NCBI GenBank assembly: GCA_947497985.1
Contig: CANMIX010000001.1
Span: 124,001 to 188,000, forward strand
Length of the DNA: 64,000 nt
Origin: an uncultured Paracoccaceae bacterium
GTDB lineage: Bacteria > Pseudomonadota > Alphaproteobacteria > Rhodobacterales > Rhodobacteraceae
Direction: 5' to 3'
The position numbers and the translations under genes were made by a program. Shown piece after piece: positions 56,584 through 64,000 of the stretch. Under the pieces are notes generated by a model, which was not told the DNA's origin, did not search any database, and saw only the letters and a list, made by a program, of their open reading frames with translations. Position 1 is the stretch's first letter; each line of letters starts with the position of its first letter.

Positions 56584-57729
56584 TCAGCCTTGCGCTTCGA
56601 TCTCGGCCTCAAAGGCCCAAGCGAGCCACGGCAACATCGCGTTCAGGTCGGCGGTTTCAACCGTACCACCACACCAGATCCGCAGACCGGCAGGTGCATC
56701 ACGATAGGCGCCAACGTCCAGCGCGACATCTTCGGCTTCCAGACGTTTTGCAACGGCCTTGGCAAATGCTGCGCCGTCCTGAATGCGGTCATCCGTGAAC
56801 TTGAGGCAGACAGACGTGTTCGAACGTGTTGCGTCATCCTCGGCCAGGTTCGCGATCCAATCATTTGCATCGCAGAAATCGAACACAGCCTGTGCGTTTG
56901 CATCCGCGCGGGCGATCAGACCTTTCAGACCACCAACAGAACGGGCCCAGTCCAGCGCAACCAGATAATCCTCAACCGCCAGCATAGAAGGCGTGTTGAT
57001 GGTTGCACCGCTAAAGATACCGTCGATCAGCTTGCCACCTTTGGTCAGGCGGAAGATTTTTGGCAGCGGCCATGCAGGGGTATAGCTTTCCAGACGTGCA
57101 ACAGCGCGCGGGCTCAGCACGATCATGCCGTGGGCCGCTTCGCCGCCCAGAACTTTCTGCCAGGAGAAAGTGGTCACATCCAGCTTATCCCAAGGCAGGT
57201 CCTGCGCAAATGCAGCGGAGGTCGCGTCACAGATGGTCAGACCTTCGCGGTCATCCGCGATCCAGTCGCCATTGGGAACACGCACGCCCGAGGTGGTGCC
57301 ATTCCAAGTGAAGACAACATCGTTCTTGGGATCGATAGACGCCATGTCGACGATTTCGCCGTATTCGGCGGTTTTGACTTCGGCGTCGATCTTCAGCTGT
57401 TTGACAACATCGGTGACCCAGCCGGCGCCAAAGCTTTCCCAGGCGACCATCTCAACCTTGCGTTCGCCCAGCAGGTTCCACATGGCCATTTCAACTGCGC
57501 CGGTGTCGGACGCAGGAACGATGCCAATTTTATAATCGGCCGGAATGCCCAGAATCTCGCGTGTTTCTTCGATCGCGGCTTTCAGTTTGGCTTTGCCAAC
57601 AGCTGCACGATGCGAACGGCCAAGAGGCGCGTCGGCGAGCTTAGACAGTTCAAAAACGGGGGGTTTGGCACAGGGGCCAGAAGAAAAACGCGGGTTAGCC
57701 GGCCGCGTTGCCGGTTGAGAAATAGCCAT
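56584..57729 (-). CDS. serC: Phosphoserine aminotransferase
   Basis: This 381-residue PLP enzyme makes phosphoserine from 3-phosphohydroxypyruvate. The PLP lysine is K192 ([16 protein letters not shown]); [11 protein letters not shown] and [19 protein letters not shown] are typical of the alphaproteobacterial SerC type. AAGGG precedes the ATG at 57729. The frame continues upstream to 57936, but that stretch is the structured leader, not protein. It is divergent from serB. Confidence 0.96.
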   Translation of the reverse strand: MAISQPATRPANPRFSSGPCAKPPVFELSKLADAPLGRSHRAAVGKAKLKAAIEETREILGIPADYKIGIVPASDTGAVEMAMWNLLGERKVEMVAWESFGAGWVTDVVKQLKIDAEVKTAEYGEIVDMASIDPKNDVVFTWNGTTSGVRVPNGDWIADDREGLTICDATSAAFAQDLPWDKLDVTTFSWQKVLGGEAAHGMIVLSPRAVARLESYTPAWPLPKIFRLTKGGKLIDGIFSGATINTPSMLAVEDYLVALDWARSVGGLKGLIARADANAQAVFDFCDANDWIANLAEDDATRSNTSVCLKFTDDRIQDGAAFAKAVAKRLEAEDVALDVGAYRDAPAGLRIWCGGTVETADLNAMLPWLAWAFEAEIEAQG

Positions 57730-57753
57730 TGCTGCTACCCTTCCAGATAAGTG

Positions 57754-57788
57754 CCTCTCGTTGGGGAGAGGTGTCCCGTCGACCGGGA
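57754..57788 (-). promoter_or_regulatory. serC leader RNA (putative serC motif)
   Basis: Read on the minus strand, two adjacent hairpins lie 25 bases before the serC ATG: TCCCG-GTCGA-CGGGA (57788-57774) and CCTCTC-CCCAAC-GAGAGG (57771-57754). A serC RNA motif has been described upstream of serC operons in alphaproteobacteria; position and two-hairpin form agree, but I match it from memory without a covariance model. It would act on serC, the hypothetical gene and serA. Confidence 0.6.
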
Positions 57789-57986
57789 TAGAGAAGGACG
57801 GTGATTGCAGCAACAGGTAAAATCGCCTAATTCCGGCCATTCTAAATCCAATTGCGACCAATAATTTCGCCTTTAGGAAACTTCGTAACAGCAAACTACC
57901 CTGTTCGATCCCTATGTAGGGGGCTGGTTCCGGCAATCTTGTCCCGGTATGAGTCGGGAAGAATCACCGCAAAGGACGCGCGCCTC

Positions 57987-58862
57987 ATGTTTGTCACCAC
58001 CCTGCTGTGCAACCCCTCTTCGCCCACCTTGGAACCGGCTCTGGCCGAGTCGCTTCGCAACGCTTGGGGCGGCAGTGACATCAACTGGCTGGCTGAGAAT
58101 GTGGCATTGGAATTCACCCATCCGGAAAAGCCCGAAAACCAATGGGACGTTTGGGAAGATCTCCAGAAAATGGCCGTGGACCTTGTGGTGCAACCCCTTG
58201 AAGGTCGTAAGAAAAAAATGCTTCTGGCAGATATGGATTCGACCATGATCCAGCAGGAATGCATTGACGAGTTGGCTGATGAAGCAGGCGTTGGTGAGCG
58301 GGTCAAAGACATCACAGCCCGCGCCATGAATGGTGAGCTGGATTTCGACGGTGCCTTGCGTGAACGCGTCGGCCTGCTGAAAGGTCTGCCAGAGGGCGTC
58401 ATTGCCGACGTCCTGAAAAACCGCATTACCTTTATGCCCGGTGGCAAAGAGCTGCTGGCGACCATGAAGGCAAACGGCGGCTACGCGGCGCTGGTATCAG
58501 GCGGTTTCACCGCATTTACGGCGCGCGTCGCGGCAGAGCTTGGCTTTGATGAGAACCGCGCGAATACACTTATCACTGCTGACGGCCATCTCACGGGTGA
58601 GGTCGGCATGCCGATTCTGGGTCGCCAGGCCAAGGTCGACGCGCTGGAAGATATCACAGCCCGCCTTGGCATCACCGACGCTGATGTGATTGCTGTTGGC
58701 GATGGTGCCAATGATTTGGGCATGTTGGGCCGCGCGGGTTCTGGCGTAGCGCTCCATGCAAAGCCCTCGGTCGCTGCGGAATGTGACATCCGCATCAATC
58801 ACGGCGATCTCACGGCGCTTCTTTATCTCCAAGGCTACAGCCGCGACGAATTCGCCACCTAA
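57987..58862 (+). CDS. serB: Phosphoserine phosphatase
   Basis: This 291-residue HAD phosphatase completes serine synthesis. Catalytic motif I is LADMDSTMI (D82, D84), motif II VSGGFTAF, and motifs III/IV VDALEDI and VGDGANDLGMLGRAG. An N-terminal ~70-residue regulatory part precedes the HAD core. I chose ATG 57987 with AAAGGA 11 bases upstream; the frame is open 45 codons further but that part overlaps the serC/serB promoter region. Its stop overlaps the next start by one base. Confidence 0.96.
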   Translation: MFVTTLLCNPSSPTLEPALAESLRNAWGGSDINWLAENVALEFTHPEKPENQWDVWEDLQKMAVDLVVQPLEGRKKKMLLADMDSTMIQQECIDELADEAGVGERVKDITARAMNGELDFDGALRERVGLLKGLPEGVIADVLKNRITFMPGGKELLATMKANGGYAALVSGGFTAFTARVAAELGFDENRANTLITADGHLTGEVGMPILGRQAKVDALEDITARLGITDADVIAVGDGANDLGMLGRAGSGVALHAKPSVAAECDIRINHGDLTALLYLQGYSRDEFAT

Positions 58863-59620
58863 TGTTCGAGGTCAGTCTCGAAATCCTTGCGCTGTTGATG
58901 GTCGCAGGCTTTGTGGCCGGTTTTATCGACGCCATCGCAGGCGGAGGCGGATTGGTGACAGTTCCGACTCTGTTGCTGGTCGGCGCCGATCCAGTGACCG
59001 CATTGGCAACAAACAAGGTTCAGGGGCTCTTTGGTGCCGGAACTGCAGCCATGTCCTATGCCCGTGGTGGCCACGTAAACCTTCGAAAGCAAGCGGGGCC
59101 TGCGGCAATCGCATTTGCCGCTTCGATGTGTGGCGCGCTTTTGGTGTCGGTCCTGCCGACTGATACGATCCGATTGGTTCTGCCTATCGTTCTTGTTGGG
59201 ATCGCTGTGTTTTTTGCGGTCAAAAAAGGCTTGGATGACCAAGATCGCCAACAACGTTTAACGCCTTTGATCTTTGGTGCATCTGTTGTGCCCTTATGTG
59301 GAGCCTACGACGGCTTGTTGGGACCGGGGGCAGGCAGTTTTTACATGCTCGGCTTTGTCAGCCTGGCCGGATACGGCGTGTTGAAAGCAACCGCGCATAC
59401 CAAACTTTTGAACTTTGCCTCAAACCTTGGCGGATTGGCTGTGTTTGCGGTTGTGGCCACGCCGTGGTGGTTCACGGGCCTCGCGATGGCTGTCGCCCAA
59501 GTCGCCGGAGCCCAGTGCGGCGCTTTGCTCGCCCAAAAAATCGGGGCGCGACTTATCAAACCCCTGCTGGTCACAACGTCATTGATCCTTGCGGTCAAGT
59601 TGCTGTGGGAGATGATTTAA
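58862..59620 (+). CDS. TSUP family transporter (TauE/SafE)
   Basis: This 252-residue inner-membrane protein has about eight helices and the TSUP signature GFVAGFIDAIAGGGGLVTVPTLLL, then LATNKVQGLFGAGTAAMSYARGG and a second copy-like GAYDGLLGPGAGSFYMLGF. The family moves sulfonates, sulfite, sulfoacetate or thiosulfate in known cases. It is translationally coupled to serB; a role in serine/cysteine sulfur metabolism is only a guess. Confidence 0.92.
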   Translation: MFEVSLEILALLMVAGFVAGFIDAIAGGGGLVTVPTLLLVGADPVTALATNKVQGLFGAGTAAMSYARGGHVNLRKQAGPAAIAFAASMCGALLVSVLPTDTIRLVLPIVLVGIAVFFAVKKGLDDQDRQQRLTPLIFGASVVPLCGAYDGLLGPGAGSFYMLGFVSLAGYGVLKATAHTKLLNFASNLGGLAVFAVVATPWWFTGLAMAVAQVAGAQCGALLAQKIGARLIKPLLVTTSLILAVKLLWEMI

Positions 59621-59683
59621 CGCCTGTTTTCTGATAGGCTGAACGCATTCGCAGTGTGTGGTTTATCAGTAAAGGAGGCTTTG

Positions 59684-59998
59684 ATGCCCCAGTTTATATT
59701 TGCGTATCACGGCGGCAAAACACCCGAGACGCCTGAAGAAGGTGAACGGGTGATGGCAGCGTGGAATGATTGGTTCGCCGAGATGGGGGAAATCGTAGAC
59801 ATCCCTGGCGCCCCGGTTGGCATGTCCAAAACCGTGAGCCAAGGCGGGGTTGCCGACAACGGCGGCAGCAATCCGGTCTCAGGCTATACGGTGATTTCTG
59901 TCGACACGATCGATGACGCGTGCCGCATGGCAGAAGGCTGCCCCATGGTCAAAGACGGCTCAGGCTCGGTTGAAATCGCTGAAATCCTGGAAATGTAA
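59684..59998 (+). CDS. YCII-related (DGPF-type) small protein
   Basis: This 104-residue protein has the YCII/DGPF-like ferredoxin-type fold: start MPQFIFAYHGGKTPET, EEGERVMAAWNDWFAEMGE, and GYTVISVDTIDDACRMAEGCPMV. Family members have few known functions; some are chlorodienelactone-type enzymes. AAAGGAGG precedes the ATG at 59684, one of the best ribosome-binding sites in the window. It stands alone. Confidence 0.88.
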   Translation: MPQFIFAYHGGKTPETPEEGERVMAAWNDWFAEMGEIVDIPGAPVGMSKTVSQGGVADNGGSNPVSGYTVISVDTIDDACRMAEGCPMVKDGSGSVEIAEILEM

Positions 59999-60009
59999 GC
60001 TTCTGGGTC

Positions 60010-61008
60010 TCAAAAGTTCAAAGCTGCGGCTGGACGTATCGAGCCGCAGTTTATTCCGCGCCAATTAACAATTGGAACATTCGTAAATTTTGTGACGGTC
60101 GGGTGAGTCGGATCCAGCACCCCGAGACTCACGAGAAGAGTCGCGATAGCGCATTCACTTGCGCGCGTGGATCCGTCAGTAATTTTCAACGCGACTCCAA
60201 GCTGTTGTTCAGGCAACATCGCAACAAAAACAGCCTCGGCCCCTGTCTTGATCGCGACCCGTCCGCCCATCGCGCGCATCAATTCGGTACAGGCACGCCC
60301 CTCGCCCGCGACTAGTTCCGGATGGGCGGTCATTGCCTGAACCAATGATGCAGCGGCCTGAGAGGCGCGATCATGTCGGTGGTGCGCAGATGCGAACCAG
60401 GCCATGGAACGTGCCAACCCTTTAAGGGACGTCGCAAAATTCGGGGCAGAGCATCCATCGATACCAAATCCGGGACTTGTGGCATCTGTCGCCTCTTCAA
60501 AGGCTGCCAGACAAGCCTGTTGAACGGGGTGATCAGGTTCCACATATTCTGTCCCTGCGCCGAGATGTTGTGCCAAGGTCAAGAAGCCTGCGTGTTTACC
60601 GGAGCAATTGTTGTGGATCTGACAGGGGTTTTGGTCTGTTTTGATCAGCTGATCGCGGGCTTCGCCATCTTTAGGCATATGGGCACCGCATCGGAAATCA
60701 CCGTCATCTAACCCCAACTGGTCAAGCCATCTCCCAACTCGGTCGGTGTGAATTTTTGCACCATTGTGAGAGGCGCAAGCCAAGGCCAGATGTTCGCTGT
60801 TCAGCCCATATTTAGCCGCCGCGCCAGAGGTCAGCAATGGCAGGGCTTGCAGCATTTTGGCAGAGCTTCGAGGGTAGATGATTGTTTCCGGATCCCCCAA
60901 GCTGTGCACGATCTGACCAGAGGCATCGCAGACAACTGCATGGCCAAAATGAAGCGATTCACACAGATCTGCGCGCCATATTTCCACCAAAGGAACCGGG
61001 TTCGTCAT
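60010..61008 (-). CDS. Asparaginase II (rhizobial thermolabile type)
   Basis: This 332-residue enzyme of the PF06089 type, unrelated in sequence to E. coli AnsB, hydrolyses asparagine to aspartate. Family segments: PLVEIWRADLCESLHFGHAVV, YPRSSAKMLQALPLL, ACASHNGAKIH, CQIHNNCSGKHAGFL and GIDGCSAPNFATSL. Serine/lysine of the RSSAK motif are thought to be catalytic. AGAGGT precedes the ATG at 61008; the frame is open 59 codons further into a non-matching stretch. It is divergent from the IalB gene. Confidence 0.93.
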   Translation of the reverse strand: MTNPVPLVEIWRADLCESLHFGHAVVCDASGQIVHSLGDPETIIYPRSSAKMLQALPLLTSGAAAKYGLNSEHLALACASHNGAKIHTDRVGRWLDQLGLDDGDFRCGAHMPKDGEARDQLIKTDQNPCQIHNNCSGKHAGFLTLAQHLGAGTEYVEPDHPVQQACLAAFEEATDATSPGFGIDGCSAPNFATSLKGLARSMAWFASAHHRHDRASQAAASLVQAMTAHPELVAGEGRACTELMRAMGGRVAIKTGAEAVFVAMLPEQQLGVALKITDGSTRASECAIATLLVSLGVLDPTHPTVTKFTNVPIVNWRGINCGSIRPAAALNF

Positions 61009-61178
61009 TTTAGACCTCTTTTCTGCGCGATTTCCCGCCAAACTCCCTTTCAACCGTAGCACTTGATACGTTAATATGCTTCTGTAACGCAAGCGCGGGA
61101 CAGGGGAAGAGACGGCGTGACAAAGCCGCAAAACCCCAGCGTAATTGAGGTAGAAGACAGTCTTTGGAGTCGGGACAA

Positions 61179-61712
61179 ATGGCATCGAAACTCGTCCGCA
61201 TCATCGCGGGACTGAGCGTGGCCTGCGTTGCCAGCATGGCCGTAGCACAACAAGCAACAACTGATAATCGCGTGGGCGCCAATGTAGATTGGAGCGTCTT
61301 TCAAGGTGATAGTCCCAAAGAGTGTTGGGGCGTTTCCGCACCTAAGGAGACCGTGAACACACGCGAAGGCCGCGTGGTCGCGGTACGTCGCAGTGAAATT
61401 CAACTGTTCGTCTTTTATCGCCCTGGGACGTCAACAGATGGCCAGGTCACCTTTACCGGCGGATACCCGTTTGCGCCCGGTTCCACGGTTTCGATGGAAA
61501 TCGGTGACGAACAGTTCAATCTGATCACCGAAGGCGAATGGGCGTGGCCCACAACCGCAGGCGATGACACAAAAATCATCGCAGCGATGAAACGAGGCGC
61601 GAGCGCCATTCTCACTGCGCGCTCTGCGCGTGGTACACAGACCAAAGACACATTCTCATTGCTCGGGTTTACCGCTGCCGTTGATGACGCCGCGAAACGG
61701 TGCAACGGCTAA
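61179..61712 (+). CDS. Invasion-associated locus B (IalB) family protein
   Basis: This 177-residue exported protein has a signal peptide (LVRIIAGLSVACVASMAVAQ) and the IalB pattern: WSVFQGDSPKECWGVSAPKE, VFYRPGT, TFTGGYPFAPGSTVSMEIG, and a C-terminal DTFSLLGFTAAVDDAAKRC. Two cysteines (one near each end) may form a disulfide. Named from Bartonella invasion, but common in free-living alphaproteobacteria, where the role is unknown. GGAG precedes the ATG. A strong terminator follows. Confidence 0.9.
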   Translation: MASKLVRIIAGLSVACVASMAVAQQATTDNRVGANVDWSVFQGDSPKECWGVSAPKETVNTREGRVVAVRRSEIQLFVFYRPGTSTDGQVTFTGGYPFAPGSTVSMEIGDEQFNLITEGEWAWPTTAGDDTKIIAAMKRGASAILTARSARGTQTKDTFSLLGFTAAVDDAAKRCNG

Positions 61713-61739
61713 AAGCTGTAGGTTTTGATGTCTCGAACG

Positions 61740-61767
61740 GACCGCCCAAACGGGCGGTCTTTTTGTT
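61740..61767 (+). terminator. Terminator after the IalB gene
   Basis: GACCGCCC (61740-61747) pairs with GGGCGGTC (61752-61759) around AAAC, followed by TTTTTGTTTT. Confidence 0.93.
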
Positions 61768-61815
61768 TTGGACCATGTGCAAAACACAGCGCGCAACAAA
61801 GACTACATCTTTTGT

Positions 61816-61842
61816 TTGGAACTTGGGGTAATCTCCTATATA
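61816..61842 (+). promoter_or_regulatory. Possible rlmN promoter
   Basis: TTGGAA (61816-61821) and TATATA (61837-61842) are separated by 15 bases, 40 bases before the rlmN ATG and after a terminator. The spacing is short for a housekeeping promoter, so only the -10 is convincing. Confidence 0.3.
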
Positions 61843-61881
61843 GAGCCGCCTTCCATCCCCAAGCAGTTCGAGTCCCAAGCC

Positions 61882-63075
61882 ATGACCGCCAAAGCGCCGA
61901 TCACGCAAGACGTACTGACCCTGCCCCGCAAAGACGCGGAAGGCGACAAGATCAACCTTGTCGGTCTGACCCGCGCCCGCATGCGTGAGGTGTTGATCGA
62001 AAACGGCACGCCTGAAAAGCAGGCCAAGATGCGCGTTGGGCAGATCTGGCAGTGGATCTACCAATGGGGAAAACGCGATTTTGCGGATATGACCAACCTC
62101 GCCAAGGGGTATCGGGCTGATCTGGCTGAGAAGTTTGAAATCCGCATCCCCGAAGTGGTGAGCAAACAAGTTTCGACGGATGGCACGCGCAAATACTTGG
62201 TCCGCATCAATGGCGGCCATGAAGTAGAGGTTGTCTACATCCCCGAGGACGATCGCGGCACGCTGTGTATCTCGTCGCAGGTGGGTTGTACGCTGACATG
62301 TTCTTTCTGCCACACCGGGACACAGAAACTGGTGCGCAACCTGACGCCTGCGGAAATCGTTGGCCAGGTTATGATGGCGCGCGATGATCTGGACGAATGG
62401 CCGGTCCCGGGCGCGCCCAAGGATGAGACCCGCCTGCTGTCGAACATCGTTCTGATGGGCATGGGTGAGCCGCTGTACAACTTTGAAAACGTACGCGACG
62501 CGATGAAAATTGCGATGGATCCTGAAGGGATCTCCTTGTCACGTCGCCGCATTACCCTGTCAACGTCCGGCGTTGTGCCAGAAATTGCGCGAACAGCCGA
62601 GGAAATCGGTTGTCTTTTGGCAATTTCTTTCCACGCAACCACAAATGATGTCCGCGACGTGCTGGTCCCGATCAACAAACGTTGGAACATTGATGAGCTG
62701 CTGCAATCGCTGGCGGATTATCCCAAAGTGTCCAATTCCGAACGGATCACCTTTGAATATGTCATGCTGGACGGCGTGAACGACACGGATGAGGACGCGC
62801 ATCGTCTGGTTGATCACATCAAACGCTACAAAATTCCGGCCAAGATCAACCTGATCCCGTTCAACGAATGGCCCGGCGCGCCTTACAAGCGGTCCTCCAA
62901 CAACCGTATCCGGGCCTTTGCCAATATTATCTATCAGGCGGGTTATGCCTCTCCGATCCGCAAAACACGCGGCGAAGACATTATGGCGGCGTGTGGCCAG
63001 TTGAAGTCAGCGACCGAACGCGCGCGTAAGTCACGCAAGCAGATCGAAGCCGAAGCTGGCATGAACAACGGCTAA
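61882..63075 (+). CDS. rlmN: 23S rRNA/tRNA (adenine-C2) methyltransferase RlmN
   Basis: This 397-residue radical SAM enzyme methylates A2503 of 23S rRNA and A37 of some tRNAs. The iron-sulfur cysteines are C136, C140 and C143 (QVGCTLTCSFCHTG); the C-terminal catalytic cysteine is in GEDIMAACGQL. MGMGEPLYNFENV and TLSTSGVVPEIAR are typical. The ATG at 61882 gives family length; the frame continues 38 codons upstream through the promoter region. The Shine-Dalgarno is weak. Confidence 0.96.
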   Translation: MTAKAPITQDVLTLPRKDAEGDKINLVGLTRARMREVLIENGTPEKQAKMRVGQIWQWIYQWGKRDFADMTNLAKGYRADLAEKFEIRIPEVVSKQVSTDGTRKYLVRINGGHEVEVVYIPEDDRGTLCISSQVGCTLTCSFCHTGTQKLVRNLTPAEIVGQVMMARDDLDEWPVPGAPKDETRLLSNIVLMGMGEPLYNFENVRDAMKIAMDPEGISLSRRRITLSTSGVVPEIARTAEEIGCLLAISFHATTNDVRDVLVPINKRWNIDELLQSLADYPKVSNSERITFEYVMLDGVNDTDEDAHRLVDHIKRYKIPAKINLIPFNEWPGAPYKRSSNNRIRAFANIIYQAGYASPIRKTRGEDIMAACGQLKSATERARKSRKQIEAEAGMNNG

Positions 63076-63100
63076 ACCCGTTGCCGATCTAGAGGTACCA

Positions 63101-63128
63101 AAAAGCCCGGCGCATAGGCCGGGCTTTT
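63101..63128. terminator. Bidirectional terminator between rlmN and the LOG gene
   Basis: AAAAGCCCGGC (63101-63111) pairs with GCCGGGCTTTT (63118-63128), with T runs in both directions. It lies between two convergent stops. Confidence 0.92.
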
Positions 63129-63132
63129 GCGT

Positions 63133-63981
63133 TTAACGTTCGCGACCGGGCAGGCTGTCGCGCGGCGGCGCGCTTTCCCATGCCTCAAAAATTTCCATCG
63201 CCTCTTGGGCGCTTTCGGCGAATTTGAACAGGTTGAGATCATCCGCTGAGATGGTGCCCGCATCCGACAGGGCCTCCCAATTGATGATCTTTTCCCAGAA
63301 CTCGCGTCCAAACAGGATGAACGGAACACGCTCCATCCGGCCGGTTTGGATCAAGGTCAGGGTCTCGAACAGCTCATCCAATGTGCCAAAGCCGCCAGGG
63401 AACACGGTGATCGCACGCGCGCGCATCAGGAAATGCATTTTGCGAATCGCGAAGTAGTGGAAATTGAAGCTCAGCGAGGGTGTCACATACTCATTGGGCG
63501 CCTGCTCATGCGGTAAGACAATGCTGAGACCAATTGAGCTGCCCCCCGCATCAACTGCGCCACGATTGCCCGCCTCCATCACGCCGGGGCCACCGCCGGT
63601 AACGACAACGTTCTGTTTCCCGCCAGTCTCCATCGACTTTAACGTCATCAACCGGGCAAATTCACGGGCTTCGTCATAGAAATGGGACAGGTCCGCCAAA
63701 GTCTGGGTCCTGGCCTGCTCCTTATTTGCTGGCGCAGGAATGCGCGCGCCACCAAACATGACAATCGTGCTTTCGACGCCCTGTTCGTCCAACATCAACT
63801 GAGGTTTCAACAGTTCAAGCTGCAACCGAACTGGACGAAGCTCTTCGCGGCACAGGAACTCTTCGTCGGCAAAAGCCAGAGCATAAGCCGGAGAAGACGT
63901 CTGCGGCGTTAGCGGAACATGTTCGGCGCGGTCACGATCTGCGTGGGCATCAGGAAAACGACTGTGGCGTTCTTCGGTCAT
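63133..63981 (-). CDS. LOG family protein (TIGR00730-type Rossmann fold)
   Basis: This 282-residue protein has the LOG signature PGGFGTLDE at 195-203, together with FGGARIP (~76-82), GGGPGVMEAGNRGA and the KMHFLMRARA helix. Characterised members release the base from cytokinin or purine nucleoside monophosphates; older lysine-decarboxylase labels are wrong. The N-terminal ~65 residues are an extra helical part seen in the longer bacterial form. GAGGT precedes the ATG. The gene is complete within the window. Confidence 0.92.
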   Translation of the reverse strand: MTEERHSRFPDAHADRDRAEHVPLTPQTSSPAYALAFADEEFLCREELRPVRLQLELLKPQLMLDEQGVESTIVMFGGARIPAPANKEQARTQTLADLSHFYDEAREFARLMTLKSMETGGKQNVVVTGGGPGVMEAGNRGAVDAGGSSIGLSIVLPHEQAPNEYVTPSLSFNFHYFAIRKMHFLMRARAITVFPGGFGTLDELFETLTLIQTGRMERVPFILFGREFWEKIINWEALSDAGTISADDLNLFKFAESAQEAMEIFEAWESAPPRDSLPGRER

Positions 63982-64000
63982 GGAAAAGGGACCTCGTCTA

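Noticed and set aside
56437-57750. 437-codon plus-strand frame opposite serC
   Set aside because: serC with its PLP lysine is certain; this is its mirror.

Overview
The window is about 64 kb of a chromosome from an alphaproteobacterium of the Rhodobacterales (Roseobacter group). The evidence is the gene content and order: dnaA-dnaN-recF-gyrB beside rpsT, an enoyl-CoA hydratase, mutM and ubiE-ubiB; a serB/serC-serA cluster; a thermolabile-type asparaginase II; and an IalB-family protein. G+C is moderate and coding density is high, with mostly housekeeping genes. I see no tRNA, rRNA, insertion sequence, prophage or CRISPR array.

Layout. 1-10.3 kb: the N-terminal part of dnaE2 (cut by the window edge), an FAD oxidoreductase, an orphan ABC ATPase, a small zinc-finger protein, an exported protein divergent from polA, a hairpin-rich spacer after polA, then hydroxypyruvate isomerase, an SDR and a DUF1285 protein. 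10.3-17.0 kb: a tightly overlapping four-gene operon (MoxR ATPase, DUF58, DUF4159 membrane protein, large membrane protein), probably an envelope-related chaperone module. 17.2-26.8 kb: a soluble hybrid histidine kinase, yaaA, recQ, a YggT protein, a coupled MFS-mepA-esterase unit and a queuosine-precursor transporter. 26.8-27.1 kb: a separate, strongly structured transcript candidate with an 18-codon ORF and its own terminator. 27.1-33.5 kb: arfB, a P1 peptidase, cytochrome c, idi, panBC, a histone-deacetylase-like protein and a GNAT-like protein. 33.5-37.8 kb: NAD salvage genes pncA and pncB with a membrane hybrid histidine kinase between them. 38-50.6 kb: trhO, the replication cluster, rpsT, enoyl-CoA hydratase, mutM and ubiE-ubiB. 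50.6-53.6 kb: an XRE-cupin regulator followed by kbl-tdh. 53.6-64 kb: a phosphoesterase, the complete phosphoserine pathway (serA, serC and divergent serB) with a leader RNA, a TSUP transporter, a YCII protein, asparaginase, an IalB protein, rlmN and a LOG-family protein.

Several groups work together. serA, serC and serB make serine, and kbl-tdh degrade threonine to glycine. panB-panC make pantoate and pantothenate. pncA-pncB recycle nicotinamide. dnaA, dnaN, recF, gyrB, polA, recQ, mutM and dnaE2 serve replication and repair. The points most worth follow-up are the structured RNA/micro-ORF at 26.85-27.03 kb, the sensor kinase inside the NAD-salvage operon, an unknown gene inserted between serC and serA, a Tdh lacking the structural-zinc cysteines, paired GTGA-N6-TCAC palindromes upstream of dnaA, and clustered TCCGT motifs in front of kbl.
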